The notes under the pieces: generated by a model | What the model was told of the DNA's origin: nothing | The model's input: only the letters and a program-made list of their open reading frames with translations | The model's database searches: none | Program-made: the position numbers and the translations under genes | NCBI RefSeq assembly: GCF_040499845.1 | Contig: NZ_CP159342.1 | Coordinates: 4,030,001-4,094,000, forward strand | DNA: 64,000 nt | Direction: 5' to 3' | Source of the DNA: Micromonospora sp. CCTCC AA 2012012 | GTDB lineage: Bacteria > Actinomycetota > Actinomycetes > Mycobacteriales > Micromonosporaceae | Shown here: one piece after another, positions 50,911-59,302 of the stretch | Position numbering within the stretch: position 1 is the first letter of the stretch | Layout of the letters: every line of letters starts with the position of its first letter

Positions 50911-52131
50911 CGACGCAAAGCCCTGGGCTACAGCCAGGAGAAACTGGCAGACCTTCTCGGCGTAGAACGGTCAACGGTTGTGCGCTGGGAAAACGCCGAG
51001 ACAGACCCCCAGCCGTGGCATCGAACTCGAATCGCCTCCGCATTGGGCGTTACGCTCGAACAGCTCGACGACATGCTCGTCGACGTGTCAGTGGCAGCAC
51101 ATCGAGGGCAGGCCATGGGAGACGACACTCGCAGTCCCGCGTCCGGTGCCACCCGCCCGGAACTGCTGGACAGCCTCCGCGCCTTTCTAACGACCTACCT
51201 GCCGACCCATCTGCCCGAGCCGTCCCTCACGCTTCTCGACGTGCGGCGAGCTGTCGGCCGGGTGCATAGCCGCTACCAGCGGGCGAGCTACACCTCAGCG
51301 GCTCGGCTCCTACCCGATGTGCTCGGTCAGGCGACCAACCTCACCAGCAACGCTGCGGGGATGCACCGAAGCAGCGCGTTTCGGCTGCTCGCCGCCGCCT
51401 ACATCGCCGCCTCGAAGCTGGCCGCCAAGGTGGGTGACGCTGACACCGCCCTGTTGACCGCCGATCGAGCCTCCACCGCAGCGCGTATCGCCGAGGACCA
51501 GGCGTTGACGGCGGTAGCGGCTTACCAGGTGGCGTGTGGGCTCATGCGGCTGCCAGGTCGCGCCGCCGAGGCAGAGCACGTCGTGCGATCCAGCATCGAA
51601 CGACTGGCAGCCTCCGGTTCTCCCGTCGGCCCTGACCTGCTCTCGGCTCGCGGCGCTCTGCTGCTGTTGGCGGCGGTGATGGCCGCCGGGCGGGGCAGCG
51701 CCAAAGAGGCAAGTCAGCTCCTTCAGGAGGCCGAGGGGCTGGCGGCGATGCTTGGTGCGGACCGGAACCGGCTGTGGACCGGGTTTGGCCCTACCAACGT
51801 CGTCATTCACGCCGTCTCCGCTGCAGTTCGTGCTGGCAACGCTGGCCAGGCGCTGGAGATCGGGACGCTGCTCGACACATCGCGGCTGCCGGCGGTGCTG
51901 GTTGGTCGGCGGGCGCAGGTGCACGTCGATTTGGCGGCTGCGGCGCTGATGTCGTCGGGTGACCGGTCCGTCTCCGTGTTGCACCTGCTGGAGGCGGAGC
52001 GGGTAGCTGCCGAGATGGTGCACGCCAACGTTCAGGCTCGTACGTTGCTACTCGAACTGCTGGCCAAGGAGCGGCGGGTGGGGACGCCGGGGCTACGAGC
52101 GCTGGCAGAGCGGGCCGGGCTGCTGGCGTGA
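50905..52131 (+). CDS. XRE-family regulator lacking its start (5'-truncated)
   Basis: The frame runs from the junction at about 50905 as QRRKALGYSQEKLADLLGVERSTVVRWE, an HTH that normally starts 8-15 residues earlier, then a long helical domain (about residues 90-408) of TPR type. No ATG, GTG or TTG lies in frame just before the HTH; upstream frame belongs to the antisense of the reductase. It is therefore either a pseudogene, or expressed from an unusual start. Its stop overlaps the flavoprotein start (GTGA), so the pair was once an operon. Lower GC and different codon use from the reductase side. Confidence 0.72.
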   Translation, partial: CQRRKALGYSQEKLADLLGVERSTVVRWENAETDPQPWHRTRIASALGVTLEQLDDMLVDVSVAAHRGQAMGDDTRSPASGATRPELLDSLRAFLTTYLPTHLPEPSLTLLDVRRAVGRVHSRYQRASYTSAARLLPDVLGQATNLTSNAAGMHRSSAFRLLAAAYIAASKLAAKVGDADTALLTADRASTAARIAEDQALTAVAAYQVACGLMRLPGRAAEAEHVVRSSIERLAASGSPVGPDLLSARGALLLLAAVMAAGRGSAKEASQLLQEAEGLAAMLGADRNRLWTGFGPTNVVIHAVSAAVRAGNAGQALEIGTLLDTSRLPAVLVGRRAQVHVDLAAAALMSSGDRSVSVLHLLEAERVAAEMVHANVQARTLLLELLAKERRVGTPGLRALAERAGLLA

Positions 52132-52637
52132 GCGGTCGGGGCGTTCTGGCGCTAGTCGCCTGTGCCGCGCCGCCGGTGCTGCGAATCGGCGAGCTGATTG
52201 AGCTTTTGCAGGAGGACGGGTGGACCGTCTGCCTGACGCTCACGCCTACTGCTGCTACCTGGATCGATCGAGAGGCGCTGGCGCGGCAGACGGGGTACCC
52301 CGTGCGGGTGGAGTGGCGCAAGCCGCGCGAGCCGGAGCCGCATCCGCCGGCGGATGCGGTTGCCGTGGTACCGGCGACGTTCAACGTCATCAACAAGTGG
52401 GCGCTGGGGATCAACGACACACTCGCGCTCGGCGTCCTCAACGAGGCGCTCGGCGCTGGCATTCCGGTGTACGCGTTCCCCAACGTCAAGGCGCAGCTTG
52501 CCTCGCATCCAAGCTACAACGCGCACCTCCGACTACTCCAAGCAGCGGGCGTTGGCGTGAGGCCGCTTCCCGCCGCACCGGCATGGCGGACGGTTGTGGA
52601 CATGCTTCGAGCCCTTGTGCAGCCCTTCCGGCCGTAG
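52128..52637 (+). CDS. flavoprotein-family protein (HFCD type)
   Basis: A 169-residue protein of the Flavoprotein family (Dfp/UbiX-like Rossmann fold). Features are VLALVACAAPPVLRIGELIELLQEDGW, VTLT..ATWID-type strand and AVAVVPATFNVINKWALGINDTLALGVLNEAL, the FMN-binding PATFN motif. A role in a peptide or cofactor decarboxylation cannot be shown. Such genes are often coupled to the long XRE-TPR regulators in actinomycete accessory regions. Confidence 0.85.
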   Translation: MSGRGVLALVACAAPPVLRIGELIELLQEDGWTVCLTLTPTAATWIDREALARQTGYPVRVEWRKPREPEPHPPADAVAVVPATFNVINKWALGINDTLALGVLNEALGAGIPVYAFPNVKAQLASHPSYNAHLRLLQAAGVGVRPLPAAPAWRTVVDMLRALVQPFRP

Positions 52638-52855
52638 CTGCCTCCCGCTGACCTCCCGCACTGCCCCAGCTAGCCGATGTGTCGGCGGGCCGTGTCCTGG
52701 GAGCGGCTGCTGGATGTCGATTGACACGCCCTGACCACCTTTCGACGACGCGCAGTACTCGGGTAACGTGACGCAACCTGCGAGCAATAACTGCGCATCA
52801 GCTGCGGAGTAACCCACTGCAGTTTCTCGGCCATCGACCAAGCGAGGAGCCTCAG

Positions 52856-53557
52856 ATGTCGGCATCCAAGCCGCAAGCGGTAGTACTGCTCAGCGGTGGA
52901 CTGGACTCAGCCACCGCCCTCGCTGTGGCGGTCAAGGAGGGGTTCGAGGCCAACGCCCTCAGCTTCCGCTACGGTCAACGTCACACGGTAGAACTCGAAG
53001 CCGCCGCACGGGTTGCTAAGGCTCTCGGGGCGACACGACACGTTGTTGCAGACATCGACCTTAGGGTCTTCGGCGGTTCCGCGCTGACCGACGACGACCT
53101 CGCCGTGCCCCACCACGACAGCGCCGACGCTATCGGGAACGAGATCCCGATCACCTACGTGCCGGCTAGGAACACCATTTTCTTGTCGTTCGCACTTGCC
53201 TGGGCAGAAACCCTCGGAGCAGCCGATGTCTTCATCGGCGTAAGCGCGCTCGACTACAGCGGCTACCCGGACTGCCGACCCGAATACATCGAGGCGTACG
53301 AGCGGATGGCAAACCTAGCCACCAAGGCAGGTGTCGAGGGCACCCAGCGGATGAAGATTCATACTCCGCTTATCGACCTGACGAAGGCAGACACCATCCG
53401 GCTGGGCCTCAGCCTCGGCGTTGACTACTCGCTGACCCACAGCTGCTATGACCCCGTTGAAGGCCGGCCCTGTGGCACCTGCGACTCCTGCCTGCTCCGC
53501 ACCCGCGGCTTTGCTGAACTCGGCATGTCAGACCCTGCTGTCGGCAGCACCGCATGA
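52856..53557 (+). CDS. queC: 7-cyano-7-deazaguanine synthase
   Basis: A 233-residue enzyme that makes preQ0 from 7-carboxy-7-deazaguanine with ATP and ammonia. The PP-loop [12 protein letters not shown] is at residues about 11-22, [14 protein letters not shown] follows, and the zinc cysteines are in THSCYDP and [11 protein letters not shown]. The 218 bp upstream hold its promoter, with a TTGACA at 52721; the start has GAGGAG nine bases upstream. First gene of the que-dpd operon. Confidence 0.96.
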   Translation: MSASKPQAVVLLSGGLDSATALAVAVKEGFEANALSFRYGQRHTVELEAAARVAKALGATRHVVADIDLRVFGGSALTDDDLAVPHHDSADAIGNEIPITYVPARNTIFLSFALAWAETLGAADVFIGVSALDYSGYPDCRPEYIEAYERMANLATKAGVEGTQRMKIHTPLIDLTKADTIRLGLSLGVDYSLTHSCYDPVEGRPCGTCDSCLLRTRGFAELGMSDPAVGSTA

Positions 53558-54201
53558 GACCCGCGTACCGCGTTAAGGAGATCTTTTATACCCTCCAGGG
53601 GGAAGGCACGCATGCCGGACGGCCTGCGGTCTTCTGTCGGTTCACCAGCTGCAACCTCTGGACGGGCCGTGAGCCCGAGCGCCATCGCGCCATCTGTCAG
53701 TTCTGCGACACAGACTTCGTAGGCACTGATGGGCCAGGAGGGGGGCGCTTCCGGTCAGCTCAGGACCTGGCGGCAGCGGTGGCGAAGGCGTGGGCCGGTG
53801 CAGCCCACCCGAGGAGCAAACCATACGTTGTCTGCACTGGCGGAGAGCCGCTACTGCAACTCGATGCTGCTGCTGTCGACGCCCTTCATGAGGAAGGCTT
53901 CGAGGTGGCTATCGAGACGAACGGGACGCGGCCCGCACCCGCTGGCATCGATTGGATCTGCGTTAGCCCGAAGGCCGGCAGCGAACTGGTCCTCACCGAG
54001 GGTCATGATCTCAAGCTTGTCTACCCCCAACCGGGAGCGGAGCCTGAACGATTCGAAGGTCTGAACTTCGCCAACTTTCTCCTTCAGCCGATGGATGGGC
54101 CCGACCAAACGGCGAACACCCGGGCCGCCATCAGTTATTGCCTCGCCCATCCTCAATGGTCGTTGAGCCTGCAGACACACAAGTACATCGGGATTGCTTG
54201 A
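53554..54201 (+). CDS. queE: 7-carboxy-7-deazaguanine synthase
   Basis: A 215-residue radical SAM enzyme converting 6-carboxytetrahydropterin to CDG. The start [22 protein letters not shown] is diagnostic. The cluster ligands are widely spaced, C-x14-C-x2-C ([19 protein letters not shown]), as seen in some QueE. CTGGEPLL is the SAM-binding GGE. The 4-bp overlap with queC shows coupling. Confidence 0.95.
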   Translation: MRPAYRVKEIFYTLQGEGTHAGRPAVFCRFTSCNLWTGREPERHRAICQFCDTDFVGTDGPGGGRFRSAQDLAAAVAKAWAGAAHPRSKPYVVCTGGEPLLQLDAAAVDALHEEGFEVAIETNGTRPAPAGIDWICVSPKAGSELVLTEGHDLKLVYPQPGAEPERFEGLNFANFLLQPMDGPDQTANTRAAISYCLAHPQWSLSLQTHKYIGIA

Positions 54202-54560
54202 TGGAAATCTTCCGTGAGTTCACCTTCGAAGCTGCTCATCGCTTGCCGCACGTGCCCGAGGGGCACAAGTGCGCTCGCCTCCACGGGCACTCCTATCGCG
54301 TTGAAGTACATGTGCGGGGTGAAGTCGGAGCGTCGTCCGGATGGGTGATGGACTTCGGCGACATCAAGGCAGCATTCCGGCCCCTCCTCGACCAACTGGA
54401 CCACTACTACCTAAACGAGGTGCCGGGCCTCGAGAACCCGACCAGCGAAGTGCTGGCGCAATGGATCTGGGCGAGACTTGTCGATCAACTGCCACTGTCG
54501 GCCATCATGGTCAGGGAGACCTGCACCTCGGGCGCCGTCTACCGGGGCGATGCCTCGTGA
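54201..54560 (+). CDS. queD: 6-carboxy-5,6,7,8-tetrahydropterin synthase
   Basis: A 119-residue T-fold enzyme acting on dihydroneopterin triphosphate. The zinc histidines are in FEAAHRLP and [19 protein letters not shown] and LDHYYLNE are conserved. [10 protein letters not shown] carries the substrate Glu. Its ATG shares a base with the queE stop. folE, which supplies the substrate, is not in the window and is probably elsewhere on the chromosome. Confidence 0.95.
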   Translation: MEIFREFTFEAAHRLPHVPEGHKCARLHGHSYRVEVHVRGEVGASSGWVMDFGDIKAAFRPLLDQLDHYYLNEVPGLENPTSEVLAQWIWARLVDQLPLSAIMVRETCTSGAVYRGDAS

Positions 54561-55561
54561 CGGAGGCGACGGCCGACGAGCGTTCGCCGGGTGTCCCTGC
54601 AGATAGCAACAGCCCGTCGCAGGCACCAGCCCGCGTTCATATCGTCGTCACCTGCGCAAACCGCAAGAAACTGGCAGTGCCTGCGGCGCTTCAGATCAGA
54701 GCACTGTCGAACTACGCACCTAGACAGAAGCTCGCAGAGTGGACCCGACGACTGTCCGAACCTAGCCAGCCTTCCATTGCCGCAACGTCGCTCTATGCTG
54801 GCGAGCACTGGGCCGTGGCACGTCAGCTGGTCAACCCGAGAAGCGTCGAGACGCAACTCTGGATCTGCTCCGCGGGGTACGGACTGATCCCCGCCACCGC
54901 GCAGCTTCGCCCCTACGGCGCGACCTTCGCGTTGCGCGAAGCAGACTCGGTCGGACAAGCTTCGACCGAGAACCGCGCCTGGTGGCGGGCACTAAGCGAG
55001 TGGGTTGGCCCAGAACCCGGTACGCCCCGATCGTTCTACCACCTGGCCCGAATGAATCCCGACGACACGATCATCGCCGTTCTATCGGATACCTACCTTC
55101 GGGCGTGCAGTGATGACCTCCTGAGGGCGGCGGGGCGGCTACGGGACCCGCAACGGCTGACAATCGTTGGGCCGGCTCAGGCGGACCCAGACTTGGACGA
55201 ACTGGTCGTCGGCGTGACCGCTCGCATGAGACCGGCAGTCGGCGGCAGTCTGCTGGCCCTTAACGTCCGCGTTGCGCAGCGCCTCCTGGGCCGAGTCACC
55301 GCGGAGCCTCGCACCCACCACCGCTCGTACTTCCGGGTGTTGGCCGACGAACTGGCAGCCGCCGCGCCCCCGCCGCCGCCTCCGACTCACCGTGAGCGCA
55401 TGACCGACGACGAGGTTAAGGCCTTCATCCGGCCACTGGCGGCGGCCGGGCCGACCTCGGCAACGCGCCTGCTCAGACAACTACGAAACTCCGGCAAGTC
55501 ATGTGAGCAGGCACGTTTTAAGCAACTGTTCGATGAGATCTCGCTGGAAGTGCAGTGCTGA
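54557..55561 (+). CDS. DUF6884/YaaA-like protein, candidate DpdC-type step
   Basis: A 334-residue protein whose N-terminal half (about 25-165) shows a Cys-containing strand ([10 protein letters not shown]), then [14 protein letters not shown] and [12 protein letters not shown], the pattern of YaaA/DUF6884 folds found near 7-deazaguanine DNA modification genes. The C-terminal half includes a Pro-run linker and a helical end ([26 protein letters not shown]) like an HTH. Position between queD and the DGQHR gene suggests a step on preQ0-DNA, such as DpdC-type nitrile hydration to the amide; this is inference. GTG 54557 overlaps queD by 4 bp. Confidence 0.6.
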   Translation: MTEATADERSPGVPADSNSPSQAPARVHIVVTCANRKKLAVPAALQIRALSNYAPRQKLAEWTRRLSEPSQPSIAATSLYAGEHWAVARQLVNPRSVETQLWICSAGYGLIPATAQLRPYGATFALREADSVGQASTENRAWWRALSEWVGPEPGTPRSFYHLARMNPDDTIIAVLSDTYLRACSDDLLRAAGRLRDPQRLTIVGPAQADPDLDELVVGVTARMRPAVGGSLLALNVRVAQRLLGRVTAEPRTHHRSYFRVLADELAAAAPPPPPPTHRERMTDDEVKAFIRPLAAAGPTSATRLLRQLRNSGKSCEQARFKQLFDEISLEVQC

Positions 55562-56703
55562 TGGCGCCCTCACATGATTCGAAGAACATCGCACGCCGTG
55601 CGCTGCGAATCGCTCAGCCGGGCACTCCAGCCCTCTACCTCTTCGCACTACAGGCAGAAGAGGTACTCCAAATCGCAGACATCTCCCGCGTCAGCCGGGA
55701 CGACGCCGGGAAGCTAATCGGCTACCAACGCCCGCAGGTGCGGAAGCACATACAAGAGATCGTCGAGTACCTCGACACCGAGGCTGCCGTCTTCCCCAAC
55801 CCCATCATCTTGGCCCTATCGTCCAGCGTCCGGTTTCAGTCGAGCAGAGGGCCAGGTGCTGCAGATGGACTCGCGACCTCCGGGCTACTTAGCATTCCCC
55901 TGCCGCAATCCGGCAAGCCGAAGCCCGCATGGATCGTCGACGGACAGCAGCGAGCCCTAGCGCTGTCCCGCACCCAACGGCAGCAGTTTCCGGTACCAGT
56001 GACGGCGTTCGTAGCGGACAGCGTCGGTTTCCAGCGCGACCAGTTCCTACGCATCAACAACACCCGCCCACTGCCACGCGGCCTGGTGACCGAACTCCTG
56101 CCGGAGGTCGACAGCCCGCTACCACCTCGACTCGCAATGCGGAAGGCACCCTCGGCGCTGTGCGACGTACTTAATGCCGACAAGGCGTCGCCGTTCTACG
56201 GGCTGATTAAGCGGGCATCGACAAACCGGCAGCAGGCACCGAACGCTGTGATCACAGACACCGTCGTTGTCGAGATGATCCAAGAGAGCCTCATTTCGCC
56301 GGCGGGCTGCCTCTTCCCCTACCGCGACGTCACCCGCAACGAGACTGACTTCGACGGGATCCTCCAGGCGCTCTGCACCTATTGGTCAGTAGTGCGTGAG
56401 ACGTTCCCCGAGGCATGGGGCAAGCCGCCCACTAAGAGCCGCCTCATGCATGGGGCCGGCATACGGGCTATGGGACGGCTGATGGATCGCGTGCTGGGCA
56501 CGGTTGATCCACGCCTCCCCGAGGCGCCCGAATTGATCAGCAAACACCTCGCCGTGGTCGCGCCGCATTGCCAATGGACGGGAGGAAGGTGGGACGAACT
56601 CAACCTTCGTTGGAACGAGATTGAGAACGTGTCCCGCCATGTGCAGGAATTGTCCAATTACCTCATCCGCGTCTACCTGAACGAACGGGCGGGAATTCGA
56701 TGA
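55561..56703 (+). CDS. DGQHR-domain (DpdB/DndB-like) protein, first copy
   Basis: A 380-residue protein. The core IVDGQQRALAL (about 124-134) is the DGQHR-type motif of ParB/Srx-like proteins such as DndB and DpdB, with YQRPQVRKHIQEIVEYL before it and INNTRPLPRGLV after. In the Salmonella system DpdB acts with DpdA in inserting preQ0 into DNA, using ATP. It overlaps both neighbours by 1 and 4 bp. A homologue follows at 57934. Confidence 0.86.
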   Translation: MAPSHDSKNIARRALRIAQPGTPALYLFALQAEEVLQIADISRVSRDDAGKLIGYQRPQVRKHIQEIVEYLDTEAAVFPNPIILALSSSVRFQSSRGPGAADGLATSGLLSIPLPQSGKPKPAWIVDGQQRALALSRTQRQQFPVPVTAFVADSVGFQRDQFLRINNTRPLPRGLVTELLPEVDSPLPPRLAMRKAPSALCDVLNADKASPFYGLIKRASTNRQQAPNAVITDTVVVEMIQESLISPAGCLFPYRDVTRNETDFDGILQALCTYWSVVRETFPEAWGKPPTKSRLMHGAGIRAMGRLMDRVLGTVDPRLPEAPELISKHLAVVAPHCQWTGGRWDELNLRWNEIENVSRHVQELSNYLIRVYLNERAGIR

Positions 56704-57941
56704 AGTTCTTCTTTCCCGACAGCCAGGACCAGGTAGACCCCACGTTCGACTTTCAAACCGAGGAACGCGACCCGTTCCGAGTGCGTCAACGCGATGACCT
56801 GTACGCCCACGAAGTGCTCAAGCCGCCGCCGTTCAACGGTCTCTTGGTCTCCAAGGCAATCGTGGACGGTACTGCCGGCTCCAGCACCGGCAAGTACACC
56901 CTGCCCCAGCGCCACCGGCTTTACCGGCAAGGGGCACGTGAGTTCTTCCGTCTCGACCATGGCAGCGCACCGTTAAAGATCATGGGTGACTGTGGAGCCT
57001 TCTCGTACGTTGGCGAGGAGTACCCCCCCTACACCGTCGAAGAGGTCGTCAGCTTCTACGAAGGGTGCGGGTTCGACTACGGCATCTCCGTCGACCACGT
57101 CATCTTCCAGTACGAGCCGAAGGTCCTTCGTACCGACGAGGCAGCCAAGGAGTGGGTCCGACGGCAACAGATCACCCTCGATCTCGCCGCAGAATTCTGG
57201 CAACGTTGTTCAGCCAGCGACGTTCACTTCACACCCCTCGGGGTGACTCAGGGTTGGAGCCCGGAGTCATACGCCTATGCGGTGGTGGAGTTGCAACGGA
57301 TCGGGTACCGACGGATCGCGGTCGGCGGCATGGTGCCGCTGAAGACGAAGGAAATCCTCGCCTGCCTCCGCGCCATCGACGATGTGCGTGCGCCCGACAC
57401 CCAGTTGCACCTCCTAGGCATCAGCCGCGTCGACGAAATTCCGACGTTCGCTGGCCACGGCGTAACGAGCTTCGATAGTACGTCGCCCTTCCGCCAGGCG
57501 TTCAAGGACGACCGGGACAACTACTACGCGCTCGACCGGACTTATGTGGCGCTTCGCGTCCCTCAGGTCGACGGGAACGCGAAGCTCAAGGCGCGGATTC
57601 GCTCCGGTGAAATCAGCCAAGGGCGAGCCATGCAACTGGAACGGGCCGCGCTGGCCCGCCTTCGCGAATTCGATAGGGGCGAGATCGCCGTCGAGGCCGC
57701 CCTGGAGGCGTTGGACGCCTATAGCGCGGTGTGGGACGGCAAGGCAAACAGGAGCAGCCAATACCGCGATACGCTCGAAAATCGGCCGTGGCAGGCCTGC
57801 GACTGCTCGATCTGCAAGAAGGTCGGCATCGAGACAATCATCTTCCGTGGGGCGGAGCGCAATAAGCGCCGCGGCTTCCACAACCTACACGTATTCGGCC
57901 AGCGACTGCGCAGGCATCTTGGAGATGACGATCGTGACTAA
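56700..57941 (+). CDS. dpdA: DpdA, DNA-guanine transglycosylase
   Basis: A 413-residue TGT-fold enzyme that exchanges guanine in DNA for preQ0. The catalytic region is IMGDCGAFSYVG (about 95-106) and YGISVDHV; the second Asp lies in TSFDSTSPFRQAF. The zinc site is CDCSIC with a distant HNLH (about 377-402), as in tRNA TGT, but the tRNA-recognition sequence context differs as in DpdA. It is flanked by two DGQHR genes and overlaps both. Confidence 0.93.
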   Translation: MKFFFPDSQDQVDPTFDFQTEERDPFRVRQRDDLYAHEVLKPPPFNGLLVSKAIVDGTAGSSTGKYTLPQRHRLYRQGAREFFRLDHGSAPLKIMGDCGAFSYVGEEYPPYTVEEVVSFYEGCGFDYGISVDHVIFQYEPKVLRTDEAAKEWVRRQQITLDLAAEFWQRCSASDVHFTPLGVTQGWSPESYAYAVVELQRIGYRRIAVGGMVPLKTKEILACLRAIDDVRAPDTQLHLLGISRVDEIPTFAGHGVTSFDSTSPFRQAFKDDRDNYYALDRTYVALRVPQVDGNAKLKARIRSGEISQGRAMQLERAALARLREFDRGEIAVEAALEALDAYSAVWDGKANRSSQYRDTLENRPWQACDCSICKKVGIETIIFRGAERNKRRGFHNLHVFGQRLRRHLGDDDRD

Positions 57942-59124
57942 CCATGGAGACAAGAGCGCCGTGGCCGCGGGCTATGGGAACGTTCTACATCTTCCGGCTC
58001 TTGAGATTAGGCAGGGACCGAACCGCCGTCTGTACACGTTCGCGGTGGACGGCAAGCAAGTTCCGTCGTTCGCCGCCGTCTCGCGGGTCCGGCGCGACAG
58101 TCAGCAGCAACTGCACGGGTACCAACGGCCTGAGGTCCTGGCGCACGTGGCTGCGATCCGCCGCTACGTGGAGTCGGACGACAGCCCACTGCTGCCCAAC
58201 GCGATCGTCGTGGCCTTCGACGACCGAGTTCGCTTCCTCCCTGCCGACACCGCCGGCGACGGACCCGCCTACGTCCGTATGGGAACCCTCGTGGTACCCG
58301 TGAGTGAGGACTGGGAGGACGCCGACAAGCCTGGCTTCATCGTGGACGGCCAACAGCGTTGCGCGGCCATCCGCGATGCGGAGGTCTCGGCATTCCCGAT
58401 CTGCGTCACCGCCTTCATCACCGTCGACCAGGCCGACCACCGGTCGCAGTTCATCCTCGTCAACTCCACTAAGCCACTGCCCAAGGGCCTGATTCACGAG
58501 TTGCTCCCGGCCGCGTCTGGGCCGCTGCCGAACCAGCTACGCGTGCGGCAGCTCCCCGCGACGGTCCTTGAACGACTGAACTTCGAAGAGCGTTCGCCGC
58601 TACGTCACATGATTCAGACGCCAACCAATCCCACGGGCGTCATCAAGGACAACTCCATGCTGCGCATGCTCGAGAACAGCATCTCGGATGGTGTCCTGTA
58701 CCGGTTCCGCGGAAGTGACGGGGTACTGCCCAACATTGGACTGATGGTGACCGTGCTGAGCGACTTCTGGACAGCCGTGCGGGAGGTATTCGGTGAGGAT
58801 GCCTGGGGCAAACCCCCTCGCAAGTCGCGCCTGATGCACGGCGCCGGGATCATCAGCATGGGCTATCTGATGGACGCCATCGCCGACACAATCGGCAGCG
58901 GCGAGGACGTGCCGGACACTCAGGGATTCGCCGCCGGACTGAAGACCGTAAAGGATTACTGTCGCTGGACCGAGGGCACGTGGGATCTGGGCGACGGAAT
59001 TCCGCGCCGCTGGAACGATGTCCAGAACACTCCTCGGGATATTCAACGAATCACCGACTTCCTGGTTTCCACATATTATTCTAAGCAGGGAAGGCGGCAC
59101 GACCGGTCAAGCCGGCTCTTTTAG
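57934..59124 (+). CDS. DGQHR-domain (DpdB/DndB-like) protein, second copy
   Basis: A 396-residue homologue of the protein at 55561-56703. Shared parts are HGYQRPEVLAHVAAIRRYV, FIVDGQQRCAAI, VNSTKPLPKGLIHELLP, AWGKPPRKSRLMHGAGI and CRWTEGTWDL. GTG 57934 is preferred over ATG 57925, because GGAG then has normal spacing. It overlaps the dpdA end by 8 bp. Two such proteins around one DpdA could form a mixed complex. Confidence 0.86.
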   Translation: MTNHGDKSAVAAGYGNVLHLPALEIRQGPNRRLYTFAVDGKQVPSFAAVSRVRRDSQQQLHGYQRPEVLAHVAAIRRYVESDDSPLLPNAIVVAFDDRVRFLPADTAGDGPAYVRMGTLVVPVSEDWEDADKPGFIVDGQQRCAAIRDAEVSAFPICVTAFITVDQADHRSQFILVNSTKPLPKGLIHELLPAASGPLPNQLRVRQLPATVLERLNFEERSPLRHMIQTPTNPTGVIKDNSMLRMLENSISDGVLYRFRGSDGVLPNIGLMVTVLSDFWTAVREVFGEDAWGKPPRKSRLMHGAGIISMGYLMDAIADTIGSGEDVPDTQGFAAGLKTVKDYCRWTEGTWDLGDGIPRRWNDVQNTPRDIQRITDFLVSTYYSKQGRRHDRSSRLF

Positions 59125-59199
59125 CCGCACCCCCCGTCGACACCAAGGTTCAGGAAGCTAGCGCCGGACTGGCTGCGACCAGACGCTAAAATTTGCCGG

Positions 59200-59237
59200 T
59201 TGTCCTTGGCCCTACTACTGGGCAGGGCAAAGGACAA
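59200..59237. terminator. bidirectional hairpin between the que-dpd and restriction operons
   Basis: A 14-bp stem with one mismatch (59200-59213 with 59224-59237) and a 10-base loop, in the 178-bp convergent gap. Confidence 0.65.
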
Positions 59238-59302
59238 GCATTGCCCGGCGGAATGCGGGGCAAAGAGGGCAAACAGCAGGGATCCGCGCACGACTTGGCG
59301 TT

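Noticed and set aside
52856..54560. Queuosine tRNA pathway
   Set aside because: No queF, queA or tRNA-type tgt is seen; the genes are coupled to dpdA and DGQHR genes, indicating DNA modification.
55561..59124. Phosphorothioation (Dnd) system
   Set aside because: The DGQHR proteins resemble DndB, but dndA, dndC, dndD and dndE are absent while preQ0 genes and DpdA are present.
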